64,000 nucleotides of DNA from Cryomorphaceae bacterium BACL11 MAG-121001-bin54 (GCA_905182255.1 CAJJAH010000001.1:248001-312000); one strand, 5' to 3'. Shown: positions 47,883-59,615, numbered from the stretch's first letter. A program made the numbers and translations. Notes: generated by a model not told the origin, from the sequence alone.

Positions 47883-48689
47883 TTAGGAAAATAAACTGTT
47901 GTCAAACAAATGACCTGATTTTTTAAAAAGTAGCTTCACTGCCTTCCTGCCTTTTTTTCCTAAGGAAATAGAATAATCATTAACATATAAAGCTATATGA
48001 GCATCCACAACTTTCTTTTCCATTTCTTGCGCATGACACTTTACAAAATTATTAGAACTACTTGGATTTTTAAATGCATACTCCACTGACTTTCTAATTA
48101 CCCTTTCTATTTTCTTTTGCTCTGATAAAGGCAACTCTCTTTTCACTACAATACCACCTAGTGGAATGGGTAGGTCCGTTTCTTTTTCCCAAAACTCACC
48201 TAAATCAATTACCTTTTTTAAACCTTTATCTTTGTAGGTGAATCTGTTCTCGTGAATAATAAGCCCTGCATCTACTTTTCCTTCAAGTACCTGATTTTCA
48301 ATTTTAGAAAAAATTGTTTCAACTTTATTTTGATTTTTAGGAAAAGCAATATTTAACAACATATTGGCAGTCGTATATTTTCCAGGAATAGCAATCTTAC
48401 TCTCCATGTTTAAAATAGTATTTGGCTTCTTAATAAGTATAGGGCCACAATTATTTCCTAGTGCAGAGCCACTATCCAAAAGAACATAATCCCTTACACA
48501 ATGTGTAAAAGCATTATAACTAAGTTTTGTAATATCTAGTTTTCCTTGAAAAGCCCACTTATTTAATTGCTCTACATCAGCAAAAACAACATCAAATATT
48601 AACCCTTCGGTATCAATTTTATGATGAACAAGTGCATCAAAAATGAAAGTATCATTTGGACAAGGAGAAAAACCTAAAGTTAAGTTCAT
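47883..48689 (-). CDS. mqnD: 1,4-dihydroxy-6-naphthoate synthase (futalosine menaquinone pathway)
   Basis: 'LGFSPCPNDTFIFDALVH', 'IAIPGKYTTANMLL', 'VDAGLIIHENRFTY'. Confidence 0.94.
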   Translation of the reverse strand: MNLTLGFSPCPNDTFIFDALVHHKIDTEGLIFDVVFADVEQLNKWAFQGKLDITKLSYNAFTHCVRDYVLLDSGSALGNNCGPILIKKPNTILNMESKIAIPGKYTTANMLLNIAFPKNQNKVETIFSKIENQVLEGKVDAGLIIHENRFTYKDKGLKKVIDLGEFWEKETDLPIPLGGIVVKRELPLSEQKKIERVIRKSVEYAFKNPSSSNNFVKCHAQEMEKKVVDAHIALYVNDYSISLGKKGRKAVKLLFKKSGHLFDNSLFS

Positions 48690-49264
48690 AGTCCCATAAT
48701 TATTTTAGCTACTTGATTATTTAAATTATGAATTGCTAAGGGCATATTCCAATTTGCTTTATTTCGCTTTTCCACATTATTAGAAATCGCTCTTATCTGA
48801 ACGCAAGAAACTCCAAATTCGTTACAGACTTTAAAAATAGATGCCCCTTCCATACTTTCGACATCAACATTTAGTCTATTAACAATTTTATTTATTGACT
48901 GATCATTTCCATGAACGGTATTCACGGTAATTCCTTTCACTTTTTGTAGAGCAGTCCTACTTTCTACCCTATATTTAGTCACTATATCAGATTCAGAAAA
49001 CAATCCAAAATCATTTCCATTTTCAAAACCTAATTCTGAAAAATTATCTTCCACTACCTCAACAACATCACCTATCATATAATCTTTAGAAAAAGAACCA
49101 GCAACACCCATATTAATCACTAAATGGTATTTATTTCGAGATAACTCTTTAGTAACTTGAATAGATGTATTAACCATTCCCATTCCTGTAATAAGTATCT
49201 TGCAATCCTTAAATTTATCTTTCATAACTTCCTGATGAGTCGCCACAACCAATAGTATCTTCAT
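48686..49264 (-). CDS. mqnB: Futalosine hydrolase
   Basis: '[19 protein letters not shown]', '[10 protein letters not shown]', '[28 protein letters not shown]'; overlaps mqnD. Confidence 0.92.
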   Translation of the reverse strand: MKILLVVATHQEVMKDKFKDCKILITGMGMVNTSIQVTKELSRNKYHLVINMGVAGSFSKDYMIGDVVEVVEDNFSELGFENGNDFGLFSESDIVTKYRVESRTALQKVKGITVNTVHGNDQSINKIVNRLNVDVESMEGASIFKVCNEFGVSCVQIRAISNNVEKRNKANWNMPLAIHNLNNQVAKIIMGL

Positions 49265-49318
49265 TTGGCAAATGTACCAAAAGAAAAGGTAGTATATTTG
49301 CAGACTATTTATAAAAAT

Positions 49319-49882
49319 ATGAGTGATAATTATAATAAGAAAATAGCCGATAATATTCGATCGGTTTTATCAGAAATTGGAGAAAATCCAAAAAGAGAAG
49401 GCCTTTTAAAGACACCTGAACGGGTTGCAAAATCCATGGATTTTTTAACTAATGGCTATCAAAAAGACCCTACTGAAATATTAAAATCAGCCATGTTTGC
49501 TCAAGACTACAGCCAAATGGTATTGGTAAAAGATATCGAACTTTATTCATTGTGCGAACATCATATGTTACCTTTTTTTGGAAAAGCTCACATTGCATAT
49601 ATCCCAAACGGCCATATTGTTGGATTAAGTAAAATACCAAGAATTGTAGATGTCTTTTCTAGAAGATTGCAAGTTCAAGAACGATTAACTGATCAAATAA
49701 AAGATTGCTTGCAAGATACTTTAAATCCTAAAGGAGTAGCAATAGTAATTGAAGCACAACATCTTTGCATGCAAATGCGAGGTGTCCAAAAACAACATTC
49801 ATCTACAACAACATCTGCTTTTTCAGGAATATTTATGTCTGATGAAAAGACAAGAGCAGAGTTTATGAATTTAATAAAATAA
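49319..49882 (+). CDS. folE: GTP cyclohydrolase I
   Basis: '[20 protein letters not shown]', '[22 protein letters not shown]', '[12 protein letters not shown]'; ATG 49319 preferred over the track's 49265 because a TATATTTG -7 element lies at about 49293. Confidence 0.95.
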   Translation: MSDNYNKKIADNIRSVLSEIGENPKREGLLKTPERVAKSMDFLTNGYQKDPTEILKSAMFAQDYSQMVLVKDIELYSLCEHHMLPFFGKAHIAYIPNGHIVGLSKIPRIVDVFSRRLQVQERLTDQIKDCLQDTLNPKGVAIVIEAQHLCMQMRGVQKQHSSTTTSAFSGIFMSDEKTRAEFMNLIK

Positions 49883-49938
49883 GTTTTGTTATTGAAATAT
49901 TTAATTTCAAACTAAAACCAACAACTAAAAAACTAACT

Positions 49939-50820
49939 ATGAAAGCATATGTGTTTCCTGGACAAGGAGCCCAATTTCCTGGAATGGGGAAAGATTTATA
50001 TGAGACATCAGCTGAGGCAAGACAGCTATTTGAAAAAGCAAATGAAATTTTAGGATTCTCAATTACCAACATTATGTTTGGTGAAGATGCTGAAGCATTA
50101 AAACAAACCAAAGTAACCCAACCAGCAATTTTCTTGCACTCTGTAGTATTAGCTAAAGTACTTGGAGATTCATTTGAAGCAGAAATGGTTGCAGGGCATT
50201 CTTTGGGTGAATTTTCAGCTTTAGTTGCTGCAGGCTATTTATCATTTGAAGATGGATTAAAATTAGTATCCGAAAGAGCAAAAGCTATGCAAAAAGCATG
50301 TGAACAAAACCCATCAACTATGGCCGCTGTTTTAGGTTTAGAAAATGAATTGGTTGAAAATATCTGCAAAGAAATTAAAGAAATAGTTGTGCCTGCAAAC
50401 TATAACTGTCCTGGTCAATTGGTGATTTCTGGAAGTAATAAAGGAGTAGATATTGCCTGTGTAAAACTAATAGAAGCTGGAGCAAGAAGAGCGATTAAAT
50501 TACCTGTGGGAGGAGCATTTCACTCTCCACTTATGGAACCTGCTAGAGCAGAATTAGAAAAAGCAATTGACTCAACTAATTTTTCTAATGGAATTTGTCC
50601 TATATATCAGAATGTAACAGCAACAGCTATTACTAATCCTGAAGAAATTAAAGTGAATTTAAAAAAACAACTTACTGCATCTGTACTTTGGACCCAAACT
50701 ATGCAACAGATGATTTCTGATGGTTTATCCTATGTAACTGAAGTAGGCCCAGGAAAAGTATTACAAGGTTTATTTAAAAAAGTTGATAGAAAGTTAGATA
50801 CTCAAAGTGCTAGCTTATAG
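49939..50820 (+). CDS. fabD: Malonyl-CoA:ACP transacylase
   Basis: 'YVFPGQGAQFPGMGKDLY', 'MVAGHSLGEFSALVAAG', 'PVGGAFHSPLMEPA'. Confidence 0.96.
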   Translation: MKAYVFPGQGAQFPGMGKDLYETSAEARQLFEKANEILGFSITNIMFGEDAEALKQTKVTQPAIFLHSVVLAKVLGDSFEAEMVAGHSLGEFSALVAAGYLSFEDGLKLVSERAKAMQKACEQNPSTMAAVLGLENELVENICKEIKEIVVPANYNCPGQLVISGSNKGVDIACVKLIEAGARRAIKLPVGGAFHSPLMEPARAELEKAIDSTNFSNGICPIYQNVTATAITNPEEIKVNLKKQLTASVLWTQTMQQMISDGLSYVTEVGPGKVLQGLFKKVDRKLDTQSASL

Positions 50821-51552
50821 ATGAGTGTTTAGTAGTTTTTCGCTATTTACTAAATTATGCCAGGCTTTTTGAGTTTGGCATTTTTTATAAAGTTCAGCAT
50901 GATTCAAATTATGACAATCAGTTCCTACCAGACCTACCATATCTGCATCAATTAAAGATTCTGTTTTTTTCTTTACTTGAGGTGAATAATAACCAATTAA
51001 CGAAAGAAAATTAATTTGCAAAATTACTCCTCTAGTTATAAATTCTTTATAATCTTCCATTGTATAATAATTATATCTTTCAGGGTGTGCTAATACTACT
51101 TTGTATCCCTCTAATTGCAATTTAAAAATAATATCAAAAAGATTTATAGGTGCTTGAATGAAAGAAAGTTCCACCAAAATATAATTATCACCAAAAGTTA
51201 GGAATTTTTCCTTCCCTATCTTCTGTTCAAAATCATAATCAATATAGTACTCAGCTACAGCATCTATTTCCATGTTTATGTTAAGTACTTTCAGTTCTTT
51301 ACGAATATCAGCTAGTCCTTTCAATATTATTTCAGAAGAATTTTGATAGAAATCACTCATCACATGAGGACTAGTAATTATCTTTTCAAAACCCAAATCC
51401 TTCATCTTTTTTATTAATGCTATTGTAGTTTCCATGTTAGGAGAGCCATCATCAATACCTGGAATTAAATGTGAATGGATATCTGTTTTTAAAACAGAAA
51501 AATCAAGTGGATCGCACTCCTTTACCTTCTTTTTTAAAAACCATTTTAACAT
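50815..51552 (-). CDS. PHP-type tyrosine-protein phosphatase (CpsB/CapC-like)
   Basis: 'TDIHSHLIPGIDDGSPNMETTIALIKKMKDLGFEKIITSPHVM', 'VLAHPERYNYY', 'GLVGTDCHNLNH'. Confidence 0.93.
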   Translation of the reverse strand: MLKWFLKKKVKECDPLDFSVLKTDIHSHLIPGIDDGSPNMETTIALIKKMKDLGFEKIITSPHVMSDFYQNSSEIILKGLADIRKELKVLNINMEIDAVAEYYIDYDFEQKIGKEKFLTFGDNYILVELSFIQAPINLFDIIFKLQLEGYKVVLAHPERYNYYTMEDYKEFITRGVILQINFLSLIGYYSPQVKKKTESLIDADMVGLVGTDCHNLNHAELYKKCQTQKAWHNLVNSEKLLNTHL

Positions 51553-51555
51553 AAC

Positions 51556-52605
51556 TTAACTATATTGTTGTTCGTAATATTTTTGATAATCTCCAGAAAC
51601 AATATTTTCTAACCATTTTTCATTAGCTAAATACCATGTAATGGTTTTTACCAATCCCTCATTAAATTGTAAAGAAGGTTCCCAGCCTAATTCATTTTTC
51701 AACTTATTGGCATCAATAGCATAACGCTTATCGTGTCCAGGCCTATCTTTAACATAAGTTATTAAACGCTCAGAAGTTCCTGTTTCATTTCCTAAAGCAA
51801 TATCCATTTGTTTACAAAGTATTTTAATCAAATCAATATTTCTCCACTCATTAAAACCACCTATATTGTAGGTTTCCCCATTTCTACCTTCGTGATATAT
51901 TTTGTCAATTGCTATTGCATGATCTACAACATACAACCAGTCTCTTGTAAATTTGCCATCACCATAAACTGGAAGAGATTTTCTATTTCTAATATTATTA
52001 ATAAAAAGAGGAAGAAGCTTTTCGGGGAATTGATTAGGACCATAATTATTAGAACAATTTGAAATAACATAAGGCATACCATAAGTATTTCCGTAAGCCC
52101 TTACAAAATGATCGGAACTTGCTTTTGAAGATGCGTAAGGTGATTGAGGGTCGTATGAAGTGTTTTCTGAGAATAAACCAGTATCTCCTAAACTTCCATA
52201 TACCTCATCAGTTGAAACATGATAGAATAAATTTCCGTCTATATTTTCTTTCCATAAATTTTTAGCAGCATTCAAAAGGTTAACTGTTCCCACCACATTA
52301 GTCATAATAAATTCCATGGGATTTTTAATGGAACGGTCAACATGGCTTTCAGCTGCCAAATGAATAACACCATCAAAGTCATATTTTGCAAATAATTCGT
52401 TTACACAATCTTCATCAACTATATCTCCTTTTTCAAAAATATAATTTTCCTTATTTTCAAGGTCCTTTAAATTTTCAAGGTTTCCGGCATAAGTTAATTT
52501 ATCTAGGTTTACAATTTTATAATCTGGATATTTATTTACAAATAAACGTATTACATGCGAACCTATGAAACCTGCTCCTCCAGTAATTAACAGAGTTTTA
52601 CTCAT
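51556..52605 (-). CDS. rfbB: dTDP-glucose 4,6-dehydratase
   Basis: 'LITGGAGFIGSHVIRLFV', 'HLAAESHVDRSI', 'YGPNQFPEKLLPLFI'. Confidence 0.96.
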   Translation of the reverse strand: MSKTLLITGGAGFIGSHVIRLFVNKYPDYKIVNLDKLTYAGNLENLKDLENKENYIFEKGDIVDEDCVNELFAKYDFDGVIHLAAESHVDRSIKNPMEFIMTNVVGTVNLLNAAKNLWKENIDGNLFYHVSTDEVYGSLGDTGLFSENTSYDPQSPYASSKASSDHFVRAYGNTYGMPYVISNCSNNYGPNQFPEKLLPLFINNIRNRKSLPVYGDGKFTRDWLYVVDHAIAIDKIYHEGRNGETYNIGGFNEWRNIDLIKILCKQMDIALGNETGTSERLITYVKDRPGHDKRYAIDANKLKNELGWEPSLQFNEGLVKTITWYLANEKWLENIVSGDYQKYYEQQYS

Positions 52606-52715
52606 ATTTTATTTATCATTTAAATTTCGAAGCAAATGTAGGTAATTATTATGCAATCCATTACGTTAATTAGATACTGAAAATGTATTTTAGCCCACAA
52701 ATCTGATAATCAATT

Positions 52716-53447
52716 ATGAGAAAGCTAACAACCCTTTGTTTTATTTTCTGTTTTTTGACCTCTTTTGCCCAAAAAAATAAGCAGACCGCTATTACTTTTG
52801 GCTACACTCATCAATTCCCTATTGGCGACTTAGCCGAAAGATATGGAGATAATTCATCTGTTGGATTTTCTTTCTTTAAAGAAAAAGAAAAGAACTTTTT
52901 TTATGGCATAGAAGGAGGGTACCTCTTTAGTAATAATGTAAAAGATATTTCTATTTTTGATAATATTACTACCTCATCTGGGGCAGTCATTGGTGCAGAT
53001 GGAACATATTCAAATATAAATCTTATGCAAAGAGGTTTCGATGTTCATGCCTTTATAGGATATGCATACCACCCAAAAGAAAATAATTTAAGTGGTCTTT
53101 ATCTCTCAATAGGAGGAGGATTTTTGCAACATCAAATTTTTATTGACACTAAAAACCAAAATGCACCACAATTGGATGAGGAGTACAAAAAAGGATATGA
53201 TCGCTTAACTAATGGGATTAGTACAAAATGGGATGCAAGCTATAAATTTTATAGCCCAAATGGAAAGTTTCAGATGTATACTGGAATAAATATAACTATT
53301 GCTTACACAAAAAATAAACGCCCATACCTATTTGACAAAGAGGAATACACCTCAAATACAGGAAGCTGGGACAATCTATTAGGAATCAATATGGGTGTTA
53401 TTATTCCTATCCAACGCAAAAATGAAGAAGAATTTCATTATTACTAA
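52716..53447 (+). CDS. Outer-membrane beta-barrel-like protein of unknown function
   Basis: Signal peptide; alternating hydrophobic, glycine-rich strands; upstream of kdtA. Confidence 0.65.
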   Translation: MRKLTTLCFIFCFLTSFAQKNKQTAITFGYTHQFPIGDLAERYGDNSSVGFSFFKEKEKNFFYGIEGGYLFSNNVKDISIFDNITTSSGAVIGADGTYSNINLMQRGFDVHAFIGYAYHPKENNLSGLYLSIGGGFLQHQIFIDTKNQNAPQLDEEYKKGYDRLTNGISTKWDASYKFYSPNGKFQMYTGINITIAYTKNKRPYLFDKEEYTSNTGSWDNLLGINMGVIIPIQRKNEEEFHYY

Positions 53448-54638
53448 ATGAATATTTTATACACTATAAGTATTCAGCTTTATATAATTGCAATTCATAT
53501 TGCAGCCTTATTTAATGCTAAAGCTAAATTATGGGTAAAAGGAAGAAAAACTATTTTCCAGAAACTAACTGAAGCAATAAAAGAAGATCAAGATATTGTT
53601 TGGTTTCACTGTGCTTCATTGGGTGAATTTGAACAAGGAAAACCTATTATCGAAGGTTATAAACTAAAATATCCAAATCATAAAATATTACTAACCTTCT
53701 TTTCGCCTTCTGGTTATGAAATTCAAAAAAACTATGATGTGGTAGACTGGGTTTTCTATCTTTCTGCTGACACAAAAAAAAATGCAAAAAAATTCATAAA
53801 CATTGTAAATCCTATAAAAGTAATTTTTATTAAGTATGAATTTTGGTTCAATTATATGGCTGAATGCAAAAAACAAAATATTCCATTTTATTCCGTTTCT
53901 AGTATCTTTAGAAAGGAACAATCTTTTTTCAAATATGATTTTTTTGCAAAGCAACTTAATAACATAAGTCATTTTTTTGTTCAGAATAACAACTCAAAAG
54001 AATTATTACAAAAAATTGGTTTTTCCAACTGTACTGTTACTGGCGACACCCGTTTTGATAGCGTTGCTTCTAATACTCAAAACGCAATAAGCATTCCATT
54101 AATTGAAAAATTTTCCGAAAATAAAACCACCATTATTTGTGGTAGCACTTGGCCTAAGGATGAGGCCCTTTTAGCAAAATATATTAAGGAAAATCCTAAT
54201 TACAATTATATTATCGCGCCACATGAGATGCAGCATATTATTGAATTAAAAAAACAGACTAATGCTTTATTATTTTCAAAAGCAGACAGCACAAATATCA
54301 GTAATAGTACTGTACTGATTATTGACAGTATCGGTATCCTTTCTAATATCTATAAATATGGTAATCTTGCTTACATTGGGGGAGGATTCGGGTCAGGAAT
54401 TCATAATATACTTGAAGCTGTTGCTTACGGCTTGCCTGTTGTGTTTGGCCCTAATTATCAAAAATTTAATGAAGCAAATGAATTGATAAATAAGAAAGGA
54501 GCTATCTCGATTTCTAATTATACAGAGCTAACTTCAGCGATTGATTTCTTTAATACTTTTGACAAATCGATTGCGACTGATTATATCCAAGAAAATAGTG
54601 GCGCTACAACAAAAATATTAAATTCTATCGTTACATGA
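53448..54638 (+). CDS. waaA: 3-deoxy-D-manno-octulosonic acid (Kdo) transferase
   Basis: 'WFHCASLGEFEQGKPIIEGYK', 'KVIFIKYEFWFNYMAECKKQNIPFYSVSSIFR', 'AYIGGGFGSGIHNILEAVAYGLPVVFGPNY'. Confidence 0.95.
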   Translation: MNILYTISIQLYIIAIHIAALFNAKAKLWVKGRKTIFQKLTEAIKEDQDIVWFHCASLGEFEQGKPIIEGYKLKYPNHKILLTFFSPSGYEIQKNYDVVDWVFYLSADTKKNAKKFINIVNPIKVIFIKYEFWFNYMAECKKQNIPFYSVSSIFRKEQSFFKYDFFAKQLNNISHFFVQNNNSKELLQKIGFSNCTVTGDTRFDSVASNTQNAISIPLIEKFSENKTTIICGSTWPKDEALLAKYIKENPNYNYIIAPHEMQHIIELKKQTNALLFSKADSTNISNSTVLIIDSIGILSNIYKYGNLAYIGGGFGSGIHNILEAVAYGLPVVFGPNYQKFNEANELINKKGAISISNYTELTSAIDFFNTFDKSIATDYIQENSGATTKILNSIVT

Positions 54639-55177
54639 AAACATTAAAATTTCTTATTATATTATTATGGATATTATTTTCAAAGAGTTATGATGCGTAT
54701 TGTACTTTTCAGCATACCCCGGATTTATCAAAAGAAGCAAATCCTTTAGTTTCACTGTTAGGCTTTAATTGGTTTTGGCTCTTATTAGTAATTGGATTAT
54801 TAACCATCTATACTTGTTATACTTTATATCTAATTTCATTTAAATCTATTAAACTTTATCCGCAAGAAAAAGGATATTCTTTTAGTAATTTTATTGCACA
54901 TATGTATTTCGGCAAGAAAAGTAGTTTACTTTCAATTCTTTACAAATTTCCATCTATAAAAGATGAAAGATTTCATTACACTTTTGGCAATATATTTGTA
55001 AGGTATTTGGTGTTTGCTGGTTTTGTTTCAACTATTATGTGGCTCTTGATAAATAATTCTGAATTGTATAAAAATATTCATAATGCATTTGTGATTTATG
55101 GTATTCTTATTTCAGGCACATTTCTTATAGTTTATAATTACTATAAGGCCAACTATAACAAATATCAAATGCAATAA
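54635..55177 (+). CDS. Membrane protein of unknown function
   Basis: 180 aa, about 4 TM; overlaps waaA stop. Confidence 0.6.
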   Translation: MKTLKFLIILLWILFSKSYDAYCTFQHTPDLSKEANPLVSLLGFNWFWLLLVIGLLTIYTCYTLYLISFKSIKLYPQEKGYSFSNFIAHMYFGKKSSLLSILYKFPSIKDERFHYTFGNIFVRYLVFAGFVSTIMWLLINNSELYKNIHNAFVIYGILISGTFLIVYNYYKANYNKYQMQ

Positions 55178-55206
55178 AAAAGCAGAGACTTTGGCCTCTG
55201 CTTTTT
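55178..55206. terminator. Bidirectional intrinsic terminator AAAAAGCAGAG-N8-CTCTGCTTTTT
   Basis: Perfect inverted repeat with flanking A/T tracts between converging units. Confidence 0.88.
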
Positions 55207-55207
55207 G

Positions 55208-55291
55208 TACCCGGGACGGGACTTGAACCCGTACGGACTAATGTCCATTGGATTTTAAGTCCAACGTGTCTACCAATTCCACCACCCGGGC
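55208..55291 (-). tRNA. tRNA-Leu(TAA)
   Basis: Class II tRNA: GCCCGGGTGGTGGAATTGGTAGACACGTTGGACTTAAAATCCAATGGACATTAGTCCGTACGGGTTCAAGTCCCGTCCCGGGTA; anticodon TAA. Confidence 0.95.
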
Positions 55292-55316
55292 AGGGTAATG
55301 TTTTTAACTACTAGCG

Positions 55317-55388
55317 AGCGAGTGATGAGATTCGAACTCACGACCCCCACCTTGGCAAGGTGATGCTCTACCCCTGAGCTACACTCGC
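55317..55388 (-). tRNA. tRNA-Gly(GCC)
   Basis: GCGAGTGTAGCTCAGGGGTAGAGCATCACCTTGCCAAGGTGGGGGTCGTGAGTTCGAATCTCATCACTCGCT; anticodon GCC. Confidence 0.95.
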
Positions 55389-55437
55389 AATAAGGATGGC
55401 AAATTTAATTAAATAATCAATACCACAAAACCAAAAA

Positions 55438-58038
55438 CTACTTTCCTAATAGTTTTTTTATTTCATTCAATTTCATTAAGGCTTCAACTGGGGTTAATGT
55501 ATTGATATCCAATATTTTTATTTCTTCTCTTAACTCTTCTAATATAGGATCATCTAACTTAAAAAAGCTCATCTGCATATTACTTTCCTCAGTTATCGCA
55601 TCAGTATTACTTTCTTTTGTTCTTAGAGATTCTAATTGTCTAAGGATTTTTTCTGCTTTTCTTATAATCTGCTTTGGCATTCCTGCCATTTTAGCTACCT
55701 GTATACCAAAACTATGCTCACTCCCTCCTTCCTTTAATGTTCTGATAAAAATAATATTTTTCCCACTTTCCTTTACTGATACATTATAATTTTTTACTCT
55801 AGAAAACTGCTCTGTCATTTCGTTTAGTTCATGATAATGGGTAGCAAATAATGTTTTTGCTTTAGTAGGATGCTCATGCAGATATTCAGCAATTGCCCAT
55901 GCAATAGATATCCCATCATAAGTACTTGTTCCCCTACCTATTTCATCTAATAATATCAAGCTATTATCAGAAATATTATTCAAAATACTAGCGGTTTCAT
56001 TCATTTCTACCATAAAAGTTGACTCTCCCATAGATATATTATCTGAAGCTCCCACTCTTGTAAATATCTTATCTACCAAACCTATTTCTGCTCCTTCAGC
56101 AGGAACAAAACTTCCTATCTGAGCCAAAAGAACAATAAGTGCAGTTTGCCTTAATAAGGCTGATTTACCAGACATATTAGGACCAGTTATCATCATAATT
56201 TGCTGTTGATCTCTGTTCAGTGTTACGTCATTAGGAATATAAGGTTTACCCATTTCCAGTTGCTGTTCAATTACTGGGTGCCTTCCTTTTTTTATTATTA
56301 AATCAGAACTACTATTAATAACTGGTTTAGCATAATTATATTTTTTCGCTATTAATGAAAATGAAAGTAAACAATCCAATTGCGAAACTATATAAGCATT
56401 TTGCTGTATCGGCTGTATATATTCCAATATACTTTGTACTAATTCATGAAACAGGCTATTTTCAATTTCTGAAATTCTGCCTTCAGCACTTAAAATCTTG
56501 TGTTCATACTGCTTTAATTCATCAGTTATGTAGCGCTCAGCACTTACTAATGTCTGTTTTCTAATCCATTCCTCAGGGACCTGTTCCTTAAACCTATTTC
56601 TCACCTCCAAATAATATCCAAATACATTGTTAAAGGATATCTTTAAAGAGGTTATGCCAGTACGTTCAATCTCTCTCGCGAGCATTTTATTTAGATATTC
56701 CTTCCCAGAATTTTGAATAGAGCGTAATTCATCTAACTCAACATTTATCCCTGCTTTTATTACGTTTCCTTTATTAAGAAGTATGGGGGGGGTATCATTC
56801 AATTCTTTTTCTATCCTATCTATTATATTCGCGCAAGGATGTATCTTAGATGCTAATTTTTTTAAATTCTTATCTGATGAAGAGCAAATTTCTTTAATAG
56901 GACCCAAGGCAATTAACGCCTCTTTTAACCTCGCGCATTCTCTGGGGTTTAAACGCATAGTAGCGACTTTTGATATTAAGCGCTCTAAATCTCCAATAAT
57001 AGATATCTCTTTTAATAACACATTTGAGAGCTTCTCACTTGCAAACATCTGTTCAACAATATTGTGACGTTCTGCAATCTGTTCTTTATTTTTTAAGGGC
57101 AAGGCCAACCATCTTTTCAACATTCTAGCTCCCATCGCTGATTTTGTGTGATCCAATACTTGAATCAATGTCTTCGCCCCTTCATTTGGCGAATAAAATA
57201 GTTCTAAATTCCTGATGGTAAATCTGTCCATCCAAACGTACTTATCTTCTTCAATACGAGAAATTCGTAAAATATTTTTTGTTTGATGATGATGCGTTTC
57301 TTTAAGGTAATGTAACGCTACACCTGCCGCAATAACACCGTCAGTGAGCTCAATAACACCAAAACCTTTTAAAGAATTTGTACCAAATTGCTTGTTCAAT
57401 AGATCAGTTGTATAATCAGTTGTAAAGGCCCAATCATCTAACATGTGAGTGAAGAGAGAAGAGCCAAAATCTTGTTTAAAATTTTTGTTTTTTGATTTCT
57501 GGTAAATTACTTCAGTTGGGCTTAAACTTTGTAATAATTTATCTACATAATCATTATTACCTTCTGCTATCAAAAATTCTCCTGTCGAAATATCCAAGAA
57601 AGAAACTCCAATATTTTTCTTACCATAAAAGACTGCTGCTAAAAAATTATTCTTATTAGATTCTAGAGTTAATTCATTGTACGAAACTCCTGGAGTAACT
57701 AATTCAGTAACACCTCTTTTGACTATTCCTTTTGCCTGTTTTGGGTCTTCTAACTGATCACATATTGCAACTCTTTCTCCAGCCCTTACCAATTTAGGTA
57801 AATAAGTATCTAGTGAATGATGTGGGAAACCAGCTAATTCAATTTTTGAGTCCCCATTATTCCTTGCTGTAAGCACAATACCTAAAATTCTAGATGTTTT
57901 AATAGCATCTTCACCGAAGGTTTCGTAAAAATCACCAACTCGAAATAATAACAACGCACCTGGGTGTTTGGTTTTTATTGCATTATACTGACCCATTAAG
58001 GGAGTAATTTTCTTTTCTTTCTTCTTCTTAATTGACAA
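55438..58038 (-). CDS. mutS: DNA mismatch repair protein MutS
   Basis: '[34 protein letters not shown]', '[20 protein letters not shown]', '[20 protein letters not shown]'. Confidence 0.97.
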   Translation of the reverse strand: MSIKKKKEKKITPLMGQYNAIKTKHPGALLLFRVGDFYETFGEDAIKTSRILGIVLTARNNGDSKIELAGFPHHSLDTYLPKLVRAGERVAICDQLEDPKQAKGIVKRGVTELVTPGVSYNELTLESNKNNFLAAVFYGKKNIGVSFLDISTGEFLIAEGNNDYVDKLLQSLSPTEVIYQKSKNKNFKQDFGSSLFTHMLDDWAFTTDYTTDLLNKQFGTNSLKGFGVIELTDGVIAAGVALHYLKETHHHQTKNILRISRIEEDKYVWMDRFTIRNLELFYSPNEGAKTLIQVLDHTKSAMGARMLKRWLALPLKNKEQIAERHNIVEQMFASEKLSNVLLKEISIIGDLERLISKVATMRLNPRECARLKEALIALGPIKEICSSSDKNLKKLASKIHPCANIIDRIEKELNDTPPILLNKGNVIKAGINVELDELRSIQNSGKEYLNKMLAREIERTGITSLKISFNNVFGYYLEVRNRFKEQVPEEWIRKQTLVSAERYITDELKQYEHKILSAEGRISEIENSLFHELVQSILEYIQPIQQNAYIVSQLDCLLSFSLIAKKYNYAKPVINSSSDLIIKKGRHPVIEQQLEMGKPYIPNDVTLNRDQQQIMMITGPNMSGKSALLRQTALIVLLAQIGSFVPAEGAEIGLVDKIFTRVGASDNISMGESTFMVEMNETASILNNISDNSLILLDEIGRGTSTYDGISIAWAIAEYLHEHPTKAKTLFATHYHELNEMTEQFSRVKNYNVSVKESGKNIIFIRTLKEGGSEHSFGIQVAKMAGMPKQIIRKAEKILRQLESLRTKESNTDAITEESNMQMSFFKLDDPILEELREEIKILDINTLTPVEALMKLNEIKKLLGK

Positions 58039-58070
58039 AAATATATTCTTTAATTTTGCAACAAATATAA

Positions 58071-58604
58071 GTGATGAAAAAGTTAAAAAACAAAGATTTA
58101 CAAAGAATAAATATTGAAGAGTTTAAAATAGCTAAAAAAACTCCTATTACAATTATACTCGACAATGTAAGGAGCGCATTAAATGTTGGTTCGATATTTC
58201 GCACCTCAGATGCTTTTTTAATTGAAACCATAATTCTATGTGGAATAACAGCTACTCCTCCTAATAAGGAAATCAGAAAGGCTGCACTTGGCTCAACAGA
58301 CTCAGTAAATTGGAAATACGCTAAAAATACAACAGAAGCTGTAAAAAAATTAATTAAAGAAGGATATTATGTTGTTGGTGTAGAACAAGCTGGTAAATCG
58401 ACTCCATTAAATAAATTTAAATTACCTAAAAAACCAATCGCTATTATACTAGGCAATGAGGTGAATGGTGTTGCTCAAGAAGTAATTGATATTTGTAATG
58501 AAGTAATTGAAATACAACAATTTGGCACAAAACATTCTTTAAACGTATCTGTAACAACTGGAATCGTTATCTGGAAAATATGGGAAAAAATGAATGATTC
58601 TTAA
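58071..58604 (+). CDS. TrmH/SpoU-family RNA 2'-O-methyltransferase
   Basis: '[21 protein letters not shown]', '[25 protein letters not shown]', '[13 protein letters not shown]'. Confidence 0.93.
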   Translation: MMKKLKNKDLQRINIEEFKIAKKTPITIILDNVRSALNVGSIFRTSDAFLIETIILCGITATPPNKEIRKAALGSTDSVNWKYAKNTTEAVKKLIKEGYYVVGVEQAGKSTPLNKFKLPKKPIAIILGNEVNGVAQEVIDICNEVIEIQQFGTKHSLNVSVTTGIVIWKIWEKMNDS

Positions 58605-58619
58605 TTATAAACCAAAAGA

Positions 58620-59465
58620 TCAATCTATCAGTTTATCCTTAGAAGCAACTGTTCCAAGGTCATATGCTAACCCAAGTGAAAAAAGAGAAAATTTATCTTT
58701 TGCATTATCACTTTTCATTATAGATGAGTCCCATCTATCTGAATTATTAACTCTTAATGTGTAATCTAATAATAAACTAACTCCACTAATCATTTTATAC
58801 TTTATTTTACCCCCAAAAACCATCACAGATTCAGAAACAACATCTGATTCATTTTTAGTAAGCTCTTCATATCCATGACTATATATGTATTCATCAGAAT
58901 ATAAGTTCGTCCGCAAACTTCTAAACTGAGATAAACCAAAACCAGCTTTTACTATAATAGAAAGATTTTCAGGCATTTCTGTTTTTATTAATTTTGAAAT
59001 ATCCGAATTTAAGTTATAATTTAACAACACATCAGTCTCGTTAAAAGTCGTTACAAATTTCTGACCATTCATTCCTTCAGTAGTCTCTGCAATAATTCCA
59101 TAAGGGTCATCAATTTCAAGACCAATATATTCATTTGGTCTTCTTAGACCAGCAAACTCTCCAACTACATGTTCTATACTAATAGAAGTTCTCTCATCAA
59201 TCTTTTTCTCTAAACTGAAAGAAAATGCATATCTTAACTCTTTAAAATCTTCATCTTGGTATACCAATTCTGTTTGGGTAGAAGGGGCATAATCATACTG
59301 AGTTATATCACCATCAAACTTAGTTGCTCCATAGTTAAAACCAATAGACCAATCTTTTAATAGATTATCAGATCCAGATGCATTTTCCTCTAAAGCTTTC
59401 TGAGCAAATAATAAACTGCTAGAGAATAAAATAACTGTAACAATGAGGGATATATTTTTTAACAT
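58620..59465 (-). CDS. Outer-membrane beta-barrel-like protein of unknown function
   Basis: Signal peptide, amphipathic strands, C-terminal barrel-like end. Confidence 0.6.
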   Translation of the reverse strand: MLKNISLIVTVILFSSSLLFAQKALEENASGSDNLLKDWSIGFNYGATKFDGDITQYDYAPSTQTELVYQDEDFKELRYAFSFSLEKKIDERTSISIEHVVGEFAGLRRPNEYIGLEIDDPYGIIAETTEGMNGQKFVTTFNETDVLLNYNLNSDISKLIKTEMPENLSIIVKAGFGLSQFRSLRTNLYSDEYIYSHGYEELTKNESDVVSESVMVFGGKIKYKMISGVSLLLDYTLRVNNSDRWDSSIMKSDNAKDKFSLFSLGLAYDLGTVASKDKLID

Positions 59466-59615
59466 AATATTTATTTATTTATTGCAAATTTAAATAAAAA
59501 ATTTATCATAACATAATTACTAACAACATAATTGTAAAATCTATAATTGTGAGACAATAAGTCGACAATAATTTTTTATTTTTGCAATAATTATAAATTA
59601 AACAAAAACATCGTA

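Noticed and set aside
51808-52568. Plus-strand ORFs (84 and 60 aa) opposite rfbB
   Set aside because: Shadow ORFs without promoter or domain support.
55502-57067. Plus-strand ORFs (95, 69 and 94 aa) inside mutS
   Set aside because: Antisense shadows of a strongly conserved gene.
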